DNA from: JAKACA01 sp050010115
Lineage (GTDB): Bacteria > Actinomycetota > Acidimicrobiia > Acidimicrobiales > Bog-793
Assembly (NCBI GenBank): GCA_050010115.1
Contig: JBEKLQ010000002.1
Coordinates: 62,001-126,000 of the forward strand
DNA length: 64,000 bases
Direction: 5' to 3'
Position numbers and translations under genes: made by a program. The notes below the pieces were generated by a model. It was not told where the DNA came from and did not search any database. It was given only the letters and a program-made list of their open reading frames with translations. Of this stretch, positions 7,784 to 15,667 are shown piece after piece; the first letter of the stretch is position 1, and every line of letters begins with the position of its first letter.

Positions 7784-8974
7784 ATGGCGATCGTTGACAT
7801 CGAGCCGGGGCTGCAGGACATCGAAGAGGAGGTCAGGGACACCGCCCATCGCTTCGCTGAGGAGGTGATGCGCCCGGCAGGAGCGACGCTCGACAGGCTG
7901 GCCGACCCCGCCGACGTGATCGCGTCCGGGTCAGTGCTCTGGTCGGTCTTCGAGAAGTACCGTGGCCTTGGGCTGCAGGCGATCGAGGAGGACCCGACTG
8001 TCGAGCCCGCCACGCGTGCTCGCATCCAGGCCATCGTCGCAGAGGAGCTTGGATGGGGAGACTCGGGCCTTGCGGTCAGCTTGGGTGTCGCCGCGTTCCC
8101 GAGGTTGCTCGCGACGATGTCGGGCAATCAGTCACTGGTGGACCGCTTCGACGACGCCATCGGCTGCTGGGCAGTCACCGAGCCTGACCACGGCAGCGAC
8201 GTCCTCGCCTTCACCGAGCGCCCCTTCCGCGATCCGTCCCTGAAGCCGAACTGCGTCGCGCGCGTGACTGGCGACGAGCTCGAGATCAGAGGACAGAAGT
8301 CGGCCTGGGTGTCGAACGGCTCCGTCGCCACGGCGGCGGCACTGTTCTGCACCCTCGACGCAGGCCAAGGCTTCGCCGGTGGGTGCGTGGTACTCGTCCC
8401 GCTCGACCTACCCGGTGTGAGCAGGGGCCAACCGCTCGACAAGCTGGGACAGCGGGCGCTCAACCAAGGCGAGATCTTCTTCGACGGAGTACGAGTCCCT
8501 CTCGACCATCTCGTGGTCCCGCCCGAGCTCTACCCCATGACGGTGGAGCTCGTGCTCAGTGTCGCCAACGCCGGCATGGGAACGATCTTCGTCGGCGTCG
8601 CCCGTGCGGCCCTCGAGCACGCCACCGCCTACGCCCATTCCAGGGTTCAGGGAGGCGTCCCCATCTTCGAGCACCAGAGCGTGAGGTCGCGTCTGTTCAA
8701 GATGTTCATGAAGGTCGAGGCGGCAAGAGCGCTCGCGCGGCGGGTGGCCGTCTTCAACGCCTTGAACCCGCCGCTCATCCAGTACTCAATAGCGTCGAAG
8801 GTGTTCTCGACGACGACGGCGTTCGAGGTCGCGAGCGAAGCGGTCCAGATCTTCGGTGGCAACGGGCTCAGCCGCACGTACCCCGTCGAGAAGCTCCTTC
8901 GCGACGCGAGAGCGTCGATGATCGAGGACGGCTGCAACGAGGTCCTCGGCCTCGTCGGCGCGTCCCGCCTGTGA
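7784..8974 (+). CDS. Acyl-CoA dehydrogenase family protein
   Basis: A 396-residue flavoenzyme, about the usual family length. An N-terminal helical domain is followed by a middle beta domain with CWAVTEPDHGSD (the FAD/substrate loop) and a C-terminal helical domain with QIFGGNGLSRTYPVEKLLRDAR. A Glu in the MIEDGCNE segment near the C-terminus occupies the place of the catalytic base of many acyl-CoA dehydrogenases. An AGGGGG ribosome-binding site precedes the ATG. It is the first gene of a four-gene plus-strand operon with nitroreductase, thiolase and acyl-CoA ligase. It probably introduces a double bond into a CoA thioester; chain type is unknown. Confidence 0.92.
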   Translation: MAIVDIEPGLQDIEEEVRDTAHRFAEEVMRPAGATLDRLADPADVIASGSVLWSVFEKYRGLGLQAIEEDPTVEPATRARIQAIVAEELGWGDSGLAVSLGVAAFPRLLATMSGNQSLVDRFDDAIGCWAVTEPDHGSDVLAFTERPFRDPSLKPNCVARVTGDELEIRGQKSAWVSNGSVATAAALFCTLDAGQGFAGGCVVLVPLDLPGVSRGQPLDKLGQRALNQGEIFFDGVRVPLDHLVVPPELYPMTVELVLSVANAGMGTIFVGVARAALEHATAYAHSRVQGGVPIFEHQSVRSRLFKMFMKVEAARALARRVAVFNALNPPLIQYSIASKVFSTTTAFEVASEAVQIFGGNGLSRTYPVEKLLRDARASMIEDGCNEVLGLVGASRL

Positions 8975-8986
8975 GTAGGTGAGACG

Positions 8987-9775
8987 ATGCAGCTGCGAGA
9001 GGTGATCGGCAGGCGCCGATCGATCCGCTTCCACATGCCCCACAAGCCGGTGGAGCTCGAGAAGGTCCAGCGCATGCTCGAGGCGGCCCGGCTTGCTTCG
9101 CACTGGGGCAACGTCCAGAGCCTACGGGCTGTCGTCGTCGTCCGCGACGAGGTCAGCCCCGATGTCGCGGAAGCGCTGTGGGCGCCGGTCGCAGGGTTCC
9201 AGATCAAGCTCGCTCCAGTCGTGATCGTCTGGTACCTCGACACCGCCGCCGTCGACGAACAGGCCAACCGGCTGCGCGAGCTCCTGGACGCCGGGGCGCT
9301 CGGCTTCGGCCCGGACAAGAAGGAGGCGCTCGAGGACAAGCTGATCCCGTTTTTCGAGCAGATCCGCGAGGTGCTGAAGCAGCCCGGGCTCGGTGAGGTG
9401 GACTGCGGCCAGGGCATCGCACAGGCGACCTTGATGGCGTTCGAGCAGGGGCTCGGGACGTGCTGCCTGGCGACCCCGAAGGCACAGGAGCTGCGCGAGA
9501 GCCTCGGACTTCCCGAGACGGCACGGGTCCTTCTCCTCCAGACCGTCGGCTACCCGGCGGAGTCCCCGGAGGCAGGTGGGCAGCGACCACGACAGCCCTT
9601 CGAGAAGCTCTTCCACCTGAACCGGTACGGAGAGCCCTTCCCACGGTCAGCCGAGGTCGTGGAGGAGCTCAGGCGGGACGGGATGTTCACTGCTCCTGCA
9701 CCGCTTCCCTACCGCGAGGCGGAGCTCGAGTACCTAAAGCACGCCCTTGGCCTGAAGGGCCACGGGCTCTTCTGA
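8987..9775 (+). CDS. Nitroreductase family protein
   Basis: A 262-residue protein beginning with the FMN-binding RRRSIRFHMPHKPV pattern. It continues with LASHWGNVQSLRAVVV and, later, ATLMAFEQGLGTCCLATP, all characteristic of the FMN-dependent nitroreductase fold. The gene starts 12 bases after the acyl-CoA dehydrogenase, with AGGTGAG as ribosome-binding site, and ends 11 bases before the thiolase, so it is in the same operon. Such proteins reduce quinones, enones or nitro groups with NAD(P)H. In this setting a role in reducing an activated double bond of a CoA intermediate is possible, but that is inference. Confidence 0.9.
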   Translation: MQLREVIGRRRSIRFHMPHKPVELEKVQRMLEAARLASHWGNVQSLRAVVVVRDEVSPDVAEALWAPVAGFQIKLAPVVIVWYLDTAAVDEQANRLRELLDAGALGFGPDKKEALEDKLIPFFEQIREVLKQPGLGEVDCGQGIAQATLMAFEQGLGTCCLATPKAQELRESLGLPETARVLLLQTVGYPAESPEAGGQRPRQPFEKLFHLNRYGEPFPRSAEVVEELRRDGMFTAPAPLPYREAELEYLKHALGLKGHGLF

Positions 9776-9786
9776 GAGGAGCGCGC

Positions 9787-11019
9787 ATGCGACAAGAAGC
9801 CGTCGTCGCCGGCGTCGGCATGACGACGTTCGGCAAGCACCTCGAGCGTGGGCTCAAGTCGCTCGGCGTCGAAGCGGTCCAGTCGGCATTCGCCGACGCC
9901 GGCCTCGACCCTGCTAGCTGTCAGGCCGCCTACGTCGGGAACGCCGCAGCGGGACTGATTACCGGGCAGGAGTGCATCCGGGGCCAGGTCGTGCTCCGCG
10001 CCATGGGCCTCGGCCGCCTCCCCGTCGTCAACGTCGAGAACGCCTGTGCGAGCGCGTCGACCGCGCTCCATCAGGCAGCGGCGATGGTGACCGGCGGGCT
10101 TTACGACGTCGTGCTCGCCCTCGGTGTCGAGAAGATGTACGACCTCGACAAGCGCAAGTCGTACGCCGCCTTCGCCGGGGCGGTCGACGTGGAGGCGCTC
10201 CAGGAGATCCTGAAGGTCTTGAAGGAGAGGGCGACCGGCGCCGGTGCCGGCGCCGCTTCCGAAGGCGCCGGCACACAAAGGTCGATGTTCATGGACATCT
10301 ACGCGGCAGTCGCGCGCTCCCACATGGAGCGGTACGGCACGACGGTGGAGCAGTTCGCAGCGGTCTCGGCGAAGAACTCGCGCCACGGAAGCCTCAATCC
10401 ACGGGCGCAGTTCCGGGAGATGCTCTCGGTGGAGGATGTCCTCAACGCTCCGATGGTCGCCGAGCCCCTCACGAGACCGATGTGCTCGCCGATCGGCGAT
10501 GGCGCCGCGGCGGTGATCCTCGTGAGCAAGCAGAAGGCCCGCCAGCTCGGCATCACGAAGCCAGTGCGCATCGCCGCCTCCGTGCTCCGCTCGGGGTGGG
10601 ACCACGGTGCCGACGAACCCGGGCTCGCAGACGTCTGCGCGAGCGAGGCCTACGAGGATGCGGCCATCGGCCCGGGTGACCTCGACGTCGTCGAGTGCCA
10701 CGACGCCTCAGCGCCCGCCGAGGTCGTCGCGTACGAGGCGCTCGGACTCTGCGCCGTGGGCGACGGCGGGAAGCTCGCCGAGTCCGGCGACACCGCGCTC
10801 GGCGGCCGCATCCCTGTGAACACATCCGGGGGCCTGCTCCGCAAGGGGCACCCGATCGGCGCGACGGGCATCGCCCAGATCGTGGAGCTCACGGAGCAGT
10901 TGCAGGAACGCTCAGGACCGCGCCAGGTCGAGGGTGCCCGCGTGGCGCTCGCACACAACGGCGGCGGCGCTCTCGGCAACGACGCGGCCGCCATGTGCGT
11001 CACGATCCTCACCATCTAG
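9787..11019 (+). CDS. Thiolase family protein (SCP2-thiolase / lipid-transfer type)
   Basis: A 410-residue protein. The nucleophile Cys87 lies in VENACASAST. The later motifs ECHDASAPAEVVAYEALGLC, HPIGATG and HNGGGALGND match the catalytic His and Cys loops of the SCP2-thiolase/thiolase-like lipid-transfer group. The ATG at 9787 is preceded by GAGAGGAG; an upstream in-frame extension would overlap the nitroreductase and was rejected. It is spaced 19 bases from the ligase gene. Likely activity is thiolytic cleavage or condensation of a beta-ketoacyl-CoA, possibly with a branched or sterol side chain as in related actinobacterial enzymes. Confidence 0.92.
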   Translation: MRQEAVVAGVGMTTFGKHLERGLKSLGVEAVQSAFADAGLDPASCQAAYVGNAAAGLITGQECIRGQVVLRAMGLGRLPVVNVENACASASTALHQAAAMVTGGLYDVVLALGVEKMYDLDKRKSYAAFAGAVDVEALQEILKVLKERATGAGAGAASEGAGTQRSMFMDIYAAVARSHMERYGTTVEQFAAVSAKNSRHGSLNPRAQFREMLSVEDVLNAPMVAEPLTRPMCSPIGDGAAAVILVSKQKARQLGITKPVRIAASVLRSGWDHGADEPGLADVCASEAYEDAAIGPGDLDVVECHDASAPAEVVAYEALGLCAVGDGGKLAESGDTALGGRIPVNTSGGLLRKGHPIGATGIAQIVELTEQLQERSGPRQVEGARVALAHNGGGALGNDAAAMCVTILTI

Positions 11020-11038
11020 CCGGCTCGGGGAGGCGGCG

Positions 11039-12727
11039 ATGCGAGAGACCAATGAGGGCGTGCTCGCCGATCTCGTGCGTTCGCGCGCCGAACGTCAGGC
11101 CGACTTCGACGTCTTGACGTTCGAGCAGCTCAGCTCGACTGCCAGCGGCGGTTCGGCCGGCGCTTCCCACCCGCCGCCGGCCGGGGCCGAGGTGCGCACG
11201 TACGCCGACCTCGCTTCGAACGCCAACATGCTGGCGGCGGCGTTCATCGCCCGCGGTCTGGAGCCGGGCGACCACGTCGCTATCGCCATGCAGAACCATC
11301 CCGAATTCGTGGAGGCGATGATCGCCGCCTCGATCACTGGGGTGGTGCTGGTGCCGATCGATCCGAGGACCCGGGGCGAGAAGCTCTCCTTCCTGCTACG
11401 TGACGCGCGCTGCAAGGGAGTGCTGTGCGGCGACTACTCGGCGCAGGCCGTCGACGCCGCCCGCCGGGAGGCTCCGGAGGTGCGCTGGCTGCTCGTCCTC
11501 GAAAACGGCGGGGTGGAGGCGAGCGCCTTCAAGGACGCGACCCCGATGGCCGAGGCGTTCGCACAAGCCGCCGACACGGTCGACGTTCGCCTTCCGGGCC
11601 CCGCGCACCCTTTGGAGATCATCTACACGTCCGGGACTACCGGCGATCCAAAGGGCGTCGTGTGGCCGAACGACCGCTTCGCCAGCTTCGGCCTCCTCGG
11701 ATATCTCGTCGGCTATACGACAGACGACCGCCCGTACACCGGTCTGTCGCTCGCGCACGGGAACGCCCAGGCGGTGACGCTCGGCCCGTCGCTCGCGATG
11801 GGCCTCCGGGCGGTCTTCAGTCGCTCGTTCACGAAATCTCGGCTGTGGGACATCTGCCGCGCTTATGGCTGCACCACGTTCTCGTTGCTCGGAGGAATGG
11901 CCACGGCCATCTACAGCGAGCCGCCGCGGCCCGACGACGCGGACAACCCCGTCCGTCTGGCCGTGAGCGCCGGGATGCAGGCGGCGATCTGGCGGGCGTT
12001 CGAGGAACGTTTCGGACTGGTCGTATTCGAGTGGTACGGGGCCGTTGAGGGAGGCCTCGCGTTCAATCCCGTCGGCGTCGGCCCGATCGGCTCGTTCGGG
12101 AAGCCGATCCCTGGACTGGAGATGAAGATCCTCGACTACGACGACAAGGAGTGCCCGCCTTACGTGATGGGCGAGATCTGTTCACGTCCCGCCTCGGGCG
12201 ACCGGGCGACCGTCGAGTACTACGGCGATCCCGAGGCGTCGCTGGAGAAGACGAGAGCCGGGTGGCTCAGGAGCGGCGACATGGGCCACCGCGACGACGA
12301 GGGCTGGCTCTACTTCGACTACCGCAGAGGAGGAGGGCTCAGGCGCAACGGCGACTTCGTGCACGCTGGATTCGTCGAGAAGGTCGTCGCCGAACAGGCC
12401 TGGGTTTCGGACGTCTGTGTGTACGGGGTCCCAGCGGCGTCGCAGGCTCCCGGCGAGTCCGACGTCGTGGCAGCCGTTCAGTTGGAGCCGGCCTCGGAGA
12501 GCTCTGGCTCCGACGGCTCCGGCCGTTCGGGCGAGACCGAACCCGGCCGTGCGGACGCTCTGTTCGCCGCGTGCCGGCGCGAGCTGGAGCCGAACTTCGT
12601 GCCGAGCTACATCCAGTTCGTCGGCGAGATCCCGAAGACGCTCTCGGAGAAGACGATCACCCGGTACCTAATTGAGCAGTTTGATCCGGCGGCACCGAAC
12701 GTCTATTCGGAGGGCCCCCGGACCTAA
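11039..12727 (+). CDS. AMP-binding acyl-CoA ligase (CaiC/FadD-like)
   Basis: A 562-residue adenylate-forming enzyme. The phosphate-binding motif IYTSGTTGDPKG begins at residue 195. EWYGAVEGG supplies the A5-type motif, LRSGDMG the A7 aspartate region, and the C-terminal IPKTLSEKTITRYL the A10 Lys. Start at 11039 (ATG, GGGGAGG upstream); an upstream in-frame reading overlaps the thiolase. A Ser/Gly/Glu-rich insert of about 25 residues interrupts the C-terminal domain around 12490-12560. It ends the operon and would activate the free acid for the other enzymes. The overall pattern is closer to crotonobetaine/carnitine-CoA ligases than to long-chain FadD, but the substrate is unknown. Confidence 0.92.
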   Translation: MRETNEGVLADLVRSRAERQADFDVLTFEQLSSTASGGSAGASHPPPAGAEVRTYADLASNANMLAAAFIARGLEPGDHVAIAMQNHPEFVEAMIAASITGVVLVPIDPRTRGEKLSFLLRDARCKGVLCGDYSAQAVDAARREAPEVRWLLVLENGGVEASAFKDATPMAEAFAQAADTVDVRLPGPAHPLEIIYTSGTTGDPKGVVWPNDRFASFGLLGYLVGYTTDDRPYTGLSLAHGNAQAVTLGPSLAMGLRAVFSRSFTKSRLWDICRAYGCTTFSLLGGMATAIYSEPPRPDDADNPVRLAVSAGMQAAIWRAFEERFGLVVFEWYGAVEGGLAFNPVGVGPIGSFGKPIPGLEMKILDYDDKECPPYVMGEICSRPASGDRATVEYYGDPEASLEKTRAGWLRSGDMGHRDDEGWLYFDYRRGGGLRRNGDFVHAGFVEKVVAEQAWVSDVCVYGVPAASQAPGESDVVAAVQLEPASESSGSDGSGRSGETEPGRADALFAACRRELEPNFVPSYIQFVGEIPKTLSEKTITRYLIEQFDPAAPNVYSEGPRT

Positions 12728-12927
12728 GGGAACAGACCCGGGAGACAAGGTCGCCGAGCGGCAGCGCACGCGGACACGTCCACAGGAAGTCACCCGTGGT
12801 CCGCTGCCTGGAGAACCCTCTGCGCGATAGGCACCAACCGTAAGGACATCAACGCCGGCGGGCTGCCCGGATCAACCTGCTCACCGATATGGCCCTTTGG
12901 CCCTAGTGGACTGCGCACATTCCGACG

Positions 12928-13569
12928 ATGATCAGCACGCGGGGAAGCGGAGGGGACTTGGAGGGGAAAGCAAAGGAGTCGTCGAGTCAGGTCTGGTATC
13001 AGGCCCACCCCGCGCGCGCCCTCATCGCGGCTTCGTGCCTTTTCGTCGTGGTCACGGGGCTACAGCTACTCGCCGACAGCAGCGGCGAGGCGATGAGCGT
13101 CCTCTACACGCTTCCGATTGCTCTGCTCGCCGTCGCGTTCGGCCGAAGGGGTGGATGGATCGGAGCCACGCTGGGCTTCGCTCTGTTCGCGGTGTTCGCG
13201 GTGTTCCACAGCACCGGCGATCTTGACGCGACCGGATGGATGACCCGGGGGACCGCGATGTTCCTCCTCGGCGGTTTGCTCGGTCATGCCACCGACCGGA
13301 CACTCGCGAGTGAACGGCGCGCGCTTTTGGACCAGCGGCGGCGCACGGAGCTCGAGGCAGCCGACCGTCGCGAGCACGAGGCGATGGAGCTGAACGACTC
13401 GATCATCCAGGGCATGGCGGCAGCCAAATGGATGGTAGAGCAGGGCCGGACCGAGGAGGCGATCGACGCACTCACGGCGACTATCGACAGGGGTCAACAT
13501 TTCGTGGCGGCGCTACTGCCCCGCAGCATCGGTGATCCTGGGACGTCACCCAACGTGTCTAATGCGTAA
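12928..13569 (+). CDS. Membrane protein resembling a sensor kinase without ATPase domain
   Basis: A 213-residue protein. Residues about 28-115 contain three or four membrane segments, with a LYTLPIALLAVAFGRRGG stretch like DUF4118/MASE-type sensor modules. A charged, coiled-coil-like segment (residues 125-150) then leads to ELNDSIIQGMAAAKWMVEQGR, which resembles the dimerisation helix of HisKA_3-type kinases but with Asn-Asp instead of the phosphoacceptor His. There is no HATPase domain. The start is uncertain since no good ribosome-binding site precedes the ATG. It stands alone. It may be a degenerate sensor or a regulator of other kinases; no function can be assigned. Confidence 0.75.
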   Translation: MISTRGSGGDLEGKAKESSSQVWYQAHPARALIAASCLFVVVTGLQLLADSSGEAMSVLYTLPIALLAVAFGRRGGWIGATLGFALFAVFAVFHSTGDLDATGWMTRGTAMFLLGGLLGHATDRTLASERRALLDQRRRTELEAADRREHEAMELNDSIIQGMAAAKWMVEQGRTEEAIDALTATIDRGQHFVAALLPRSIGDPGTSPNVSNA

Positions 13570-13977
13570 TGCGCGTCGGACGGTCGGAACCTCGCCGGAT
13601 CAGCGAGCTACAGCCTCTCAGGGTCGCGTCCCCCTCACGTTGGACGATGTCATCAGGAAAGGCTGAGCACAGCCTCGCCGCACTGACGAACTGACGACGT
13701 CCACGCTCAACCGGGCGCAGGCCGATCGCATCGGAAGCGGTGTTCCCCTGCCCGGCTCCCGCCACGCCAGACCCAGCAGGGCAGCGAGGGCCTCGGTCGC
13801 GTAGCCGCGTCCTTGCCTCGAGGGCACGATGCCGTAGCCAACCTCGATCTCCCCGCCTTCGGGGGGGGTTCAGGAATCCGATCCCTCCGACCACCTCACC
13901 GGCCGCCAGTTCACCAGAGGCGGCAGCGCCCCGGTAGCGGCCCCCTTGGAGCCGCGCCGGGGCGCACCGCCAGTGAG
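13570..13977 (-). pseudogene. Decayed GNAT (RimJ/RimL-type) acetyltransferase
   Basis: Minus-strand reading gives VVGGIGFLNPP in one frame. It continues as EGGEIEVGYGIVPSRQGRGY and then ATEALAALLGLAWREPG in another, the acetyl-CoA-binding core of RimJ/RimL-type GNAT enzymes. The frame change falls in a run of eight G (plus strand 13861-13868); losing one base restores the frame. The N-terminal third is missing, cut off by the yceI 3' end. The C-terminal part is unrecognisable and runs into stops. It is therefore a remnant, unless the homopolymer is a sequencing error; even then both ends are defective. It fills the only gene-free stretch over 300 bases in the window. Confidence 0.75.
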
Positions 13978-13980
13978 ACC

Positions 13981-14541
13981 TCAGCTGTTGAGGACTGCCT
14001 CGACCTCGAATTTCAGACCGATCTTGTCCGATACCACCACGCCGCCGGTCTCGAGCACGGCGTTGAAGTCCACGCCGAAGTCGCTGCGCTTGATCTCACC
14101 CGTCGCCGTGAACCCGGCACGCACGCCACCGTAGGGGTCGGGCCCGAAGCCACCGATCTCGAGGGTCAACGGCACCGACTTGGTCACACCCTTCAGGGTG
14201 AAATTGCCGTCGAGCACGAACTCGCCACCCTCGTAGCGAAGCCCCGTCGACTCGTAGGTCATGGTGGGGTACTTCTCGACCTCGAGGAAGTCAGCCGACC
14301 GGATGTGCGCGTCCCGGTCGGAGTTGCCGGTGTCGATCGATGCCAACTCGATGGTCGCCTTGACGCTGGAGCCGAGCACGTCTTCGCCGGTCACGATCTC
14401 ACCGCTGAACTTCGTGAACCTGCCCCGCACCTTGCTCACCATCATGTGCCGCGCCGAGAAACCCACCTCGGTGTGCACCGGATCGATACTCCACGTGCCC
14501 GCAACGTACCCGGGGATCGTGCTGGAAAGGGTCTGCGTCAT
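13981..14541 (-). CDS. YceI family protein
   Basis: A 186-residue protein with the YceI lipocalin-like barrel pattern. GTWSIDPVHTEVGFSARHMM at the N-terminus is followed by RFTKFSGEI, the SADFLEVEKYPTMTYEST segment, a GVTKSVPLTLEI segment and a C-terminal strand. YceI proteins bind isoprenoids or other amphiphiles. No signal peptide is present, unlike E. coli YceI, so it should be cytosolic, as in many actinobacterial homologues. The ATG at 14541 has AAGGAAG upstream; longer in-frame readings have no support. Transcription probably starts from the TTGACA promoter at 14634-14639 and is controlled through the palindrome at 14596-14611. Confidence 0.93.
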   Translation of the reverse strand: MTQTLSSTIPGYVAGTWSIDPVHTEVGFSARHMMVSKVRGRFTKFSGEIVTGEDVLGSSVKATIELASIDTGNSDRDAHIRSADFLEVEKYPTMTYESTGLRYEGGEFVLDGNFTLKGVTKSVPLTLEIGGFGPDPYGGVRAGFTATGEIKRSDFGVDFNAVLETGGVVVSDKIGLKFEVEAVLNS

Positions 14542-14595
14542 GATCTCGTCTTCCTTTTGGCGTCCCGACCGGAGGCGTGTCCTCCGATATCTGTC

Positions 14596-14611
14596 GGTTG
14601 ATGCATCAACC
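14596..14611. promoter_or_regulatory. 16-bp perfect palindromic operator upstream of yceI
   Basis: GGTTGATGCATCAACC is a perfect 16-bp palindrome. It overlaps the presumed -10 element and transcription start of yceI, so a bound dimer would repress. The TTGA...TCAA form resembles sites used by MarR-family regulators. No MarR-like gene is present in this window, so the regulator must be encoded elsewhere (inference). Confidence 0.65.
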
Positions 14612-14639
14612 TTAGCGGGAAACCACGGTGACGTGTCAA
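14609..14639 (-). promoter_or_regulatory. Candidate yceI promoter
   Basis: Read on the minus strand, a consensus -35 TTGACA (14639-14634) is followed after 19 bases by TAAGGT (14614-14609), which fits the TAnnnT form accepted in high-GC actinobacteria. The spacing is slightly long. The downstream hexamer overlaps the 16-bp palindrome. Confidence 0.5.
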
Positions 14640-14705
14640 CTATTCCCAGAGGGAGGCTCGGCTCAGTCAGTGCGGCTGGTCCGCATGAGCGGCTGCGAAG
14701 CGGCG

Positions 14706-15587
14706 CTACTTCGTTCGGATGACGACGCTGCCGACGACCTTGTCGTGCAGCGTCTGTTTCCGAGGGTCCCAGAGCGGGAACAGCATGTCCACGATCCACG
14801 GAATGAAGATCACCACCACCATCAGGTACTCGAAGGCCGCCCTGCCGAGGGCTTTGGCATAGCCAACGCTGTCGCCGGTCGCGCCGGACACACACCGGAG
14901 TCCCAGAGCCTTCATTCCGATCGTCTGGCCCGCTTTCGAGCCGCAGAACAACGTGCCGTAGGCGAGCGCCAGGACGATGTTGAGGATCGTGCCGCCGGCT
15001 GTGACGTGAGGCGAGCTCTGATACCGCCCGTTCACCAGGGCGTTCTGGGTCCTGTAGAGGTGAAGCGGGATCGCGATGACCACGTCGACGACGACGACGA
15101 GCAAGAAATCGATCAACCAGGCGCCGACGCGACTACCCCAACTTGCGAAAGCCGGTCCTCCCGCGCCGCTATAGCCGACGTTCCCGTACGGACCCGTCTG
15201 ACCGTAGCTCGGAGGAGGGGCATAGCCCGGAGGCCCGTAGCCGGGCGGCCCGTAACCCGGGGGCGGATAAGTGGGTTGGCCGGCTCCGGGTGGCTGGGGC
15301 GGCTGTCCGTAACTGCCTTGGCCGTAGCCAGGCTGCGCCGGTTGGCCGTAGCCAGGCTGCGCCGGTTGGCCGTAGCCAGGCTGCGCCGGTTGGCCGTAGC
15401 CAGGCTGCGCCGGTTGGCCGTAGCCAGGCTGCGCCGGTTGGCCGTAGCCGCCTTGGTCGTAGCCAGGCTCGCCACTTGAGGGAGGGTTTGGTGGCACGTT
15501 CCAAGGCGGAGCAGGCTTATCGCCCTCCTTGTCGGAGGGCTCGCCCGAGTTCGGCGAATCCCAGCTTCCTGTCGGAGTGTCGGCCAT
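14706..15587 (-). CDS. RDD family membrane protein with Pro/Gly/Gln-rich repeat N-terminus
   Basis: A 293-residue protein. Residues 1-130 are low complexity, Pro/Gly/Gln/Tyr-rich, including five identical eight-residue repeats (YGQPAQPG). The C-terminal half is an RDD domain. It has a helix starting SWGSRVGAWLIDFLL (with the Arg and Asp of the RDD signature), a second membrane helix with QTIGMKALGLRCV after it, and a last helix followed by KQTLHDKVVGSVVIRTK. The ATG at 15587 gives MADTPTG; a further upstream in-frame start adds seven residues. RDD proteins are membrane proteins of mostly unknown, possibly transport-related, function. The gene stands alone between yceI and an FMN-binding-like gene. 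Confidence 0.9.
   Translation of the reverse strand: MADTPTGSWDSPNSGEPSDKEGDKPAPPWNVPPNPPSSGEPGYDQGGYGQPAQPGYGQPAQPGYGQPAQPGYGQPAQPGYGQPAQPGYGQGSYGQPPQPPGAGQPTYPPPGYGPPGYGPPGYAPPPSYGQTGPYGNVGYSGAGGPAFASWGSRVGAWLIDFLLVVVVDVVIAIPLHLYRTQNALVNGRYQSSPHVTAGGTILNIVLALAYGTLFCGSKAGQTIGMKALGLRCVSGATGDSVGYAKALGRAAFEYLMVVVIFIPWIVDMLFPLWDPRKQTLHDKVVGSVVIRTK
15319..15438. repeat. Five perfect 24-bp tandem repeats inside RDD gene
   Basis: Five identical 24-bp units run head to tail, coding for YGQPAQPG on the minus strand; the flanking copies are degenerate. Identity at the DNA level, not only at protein level, suggests recent slippage expansion. Copy number could vary between strains, or be miscounted by short-read assembly. 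Confidence 0.92.
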
Positions 15588-15667
15588 GCTCGCTCCTCGC
15601 CGAATCATCGTGACGGTGACAACACTACGTGACTGAGGGCGCGAACAGGCGGACGAGCCGGCCCAGG

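Noticed and set aside
12728..12927. A small gene or RNA between the acyl-CoA ligase and the sensor-like gene
   Set aside because: No frame with coding-like composition and no strong hairpin was visible.
15319..15438. CRISPR-like array
   Set aside because: The 24-bp units are contiguous without spacers and lie in frame in the RDD protein gene, so they are coding tandem repeats.
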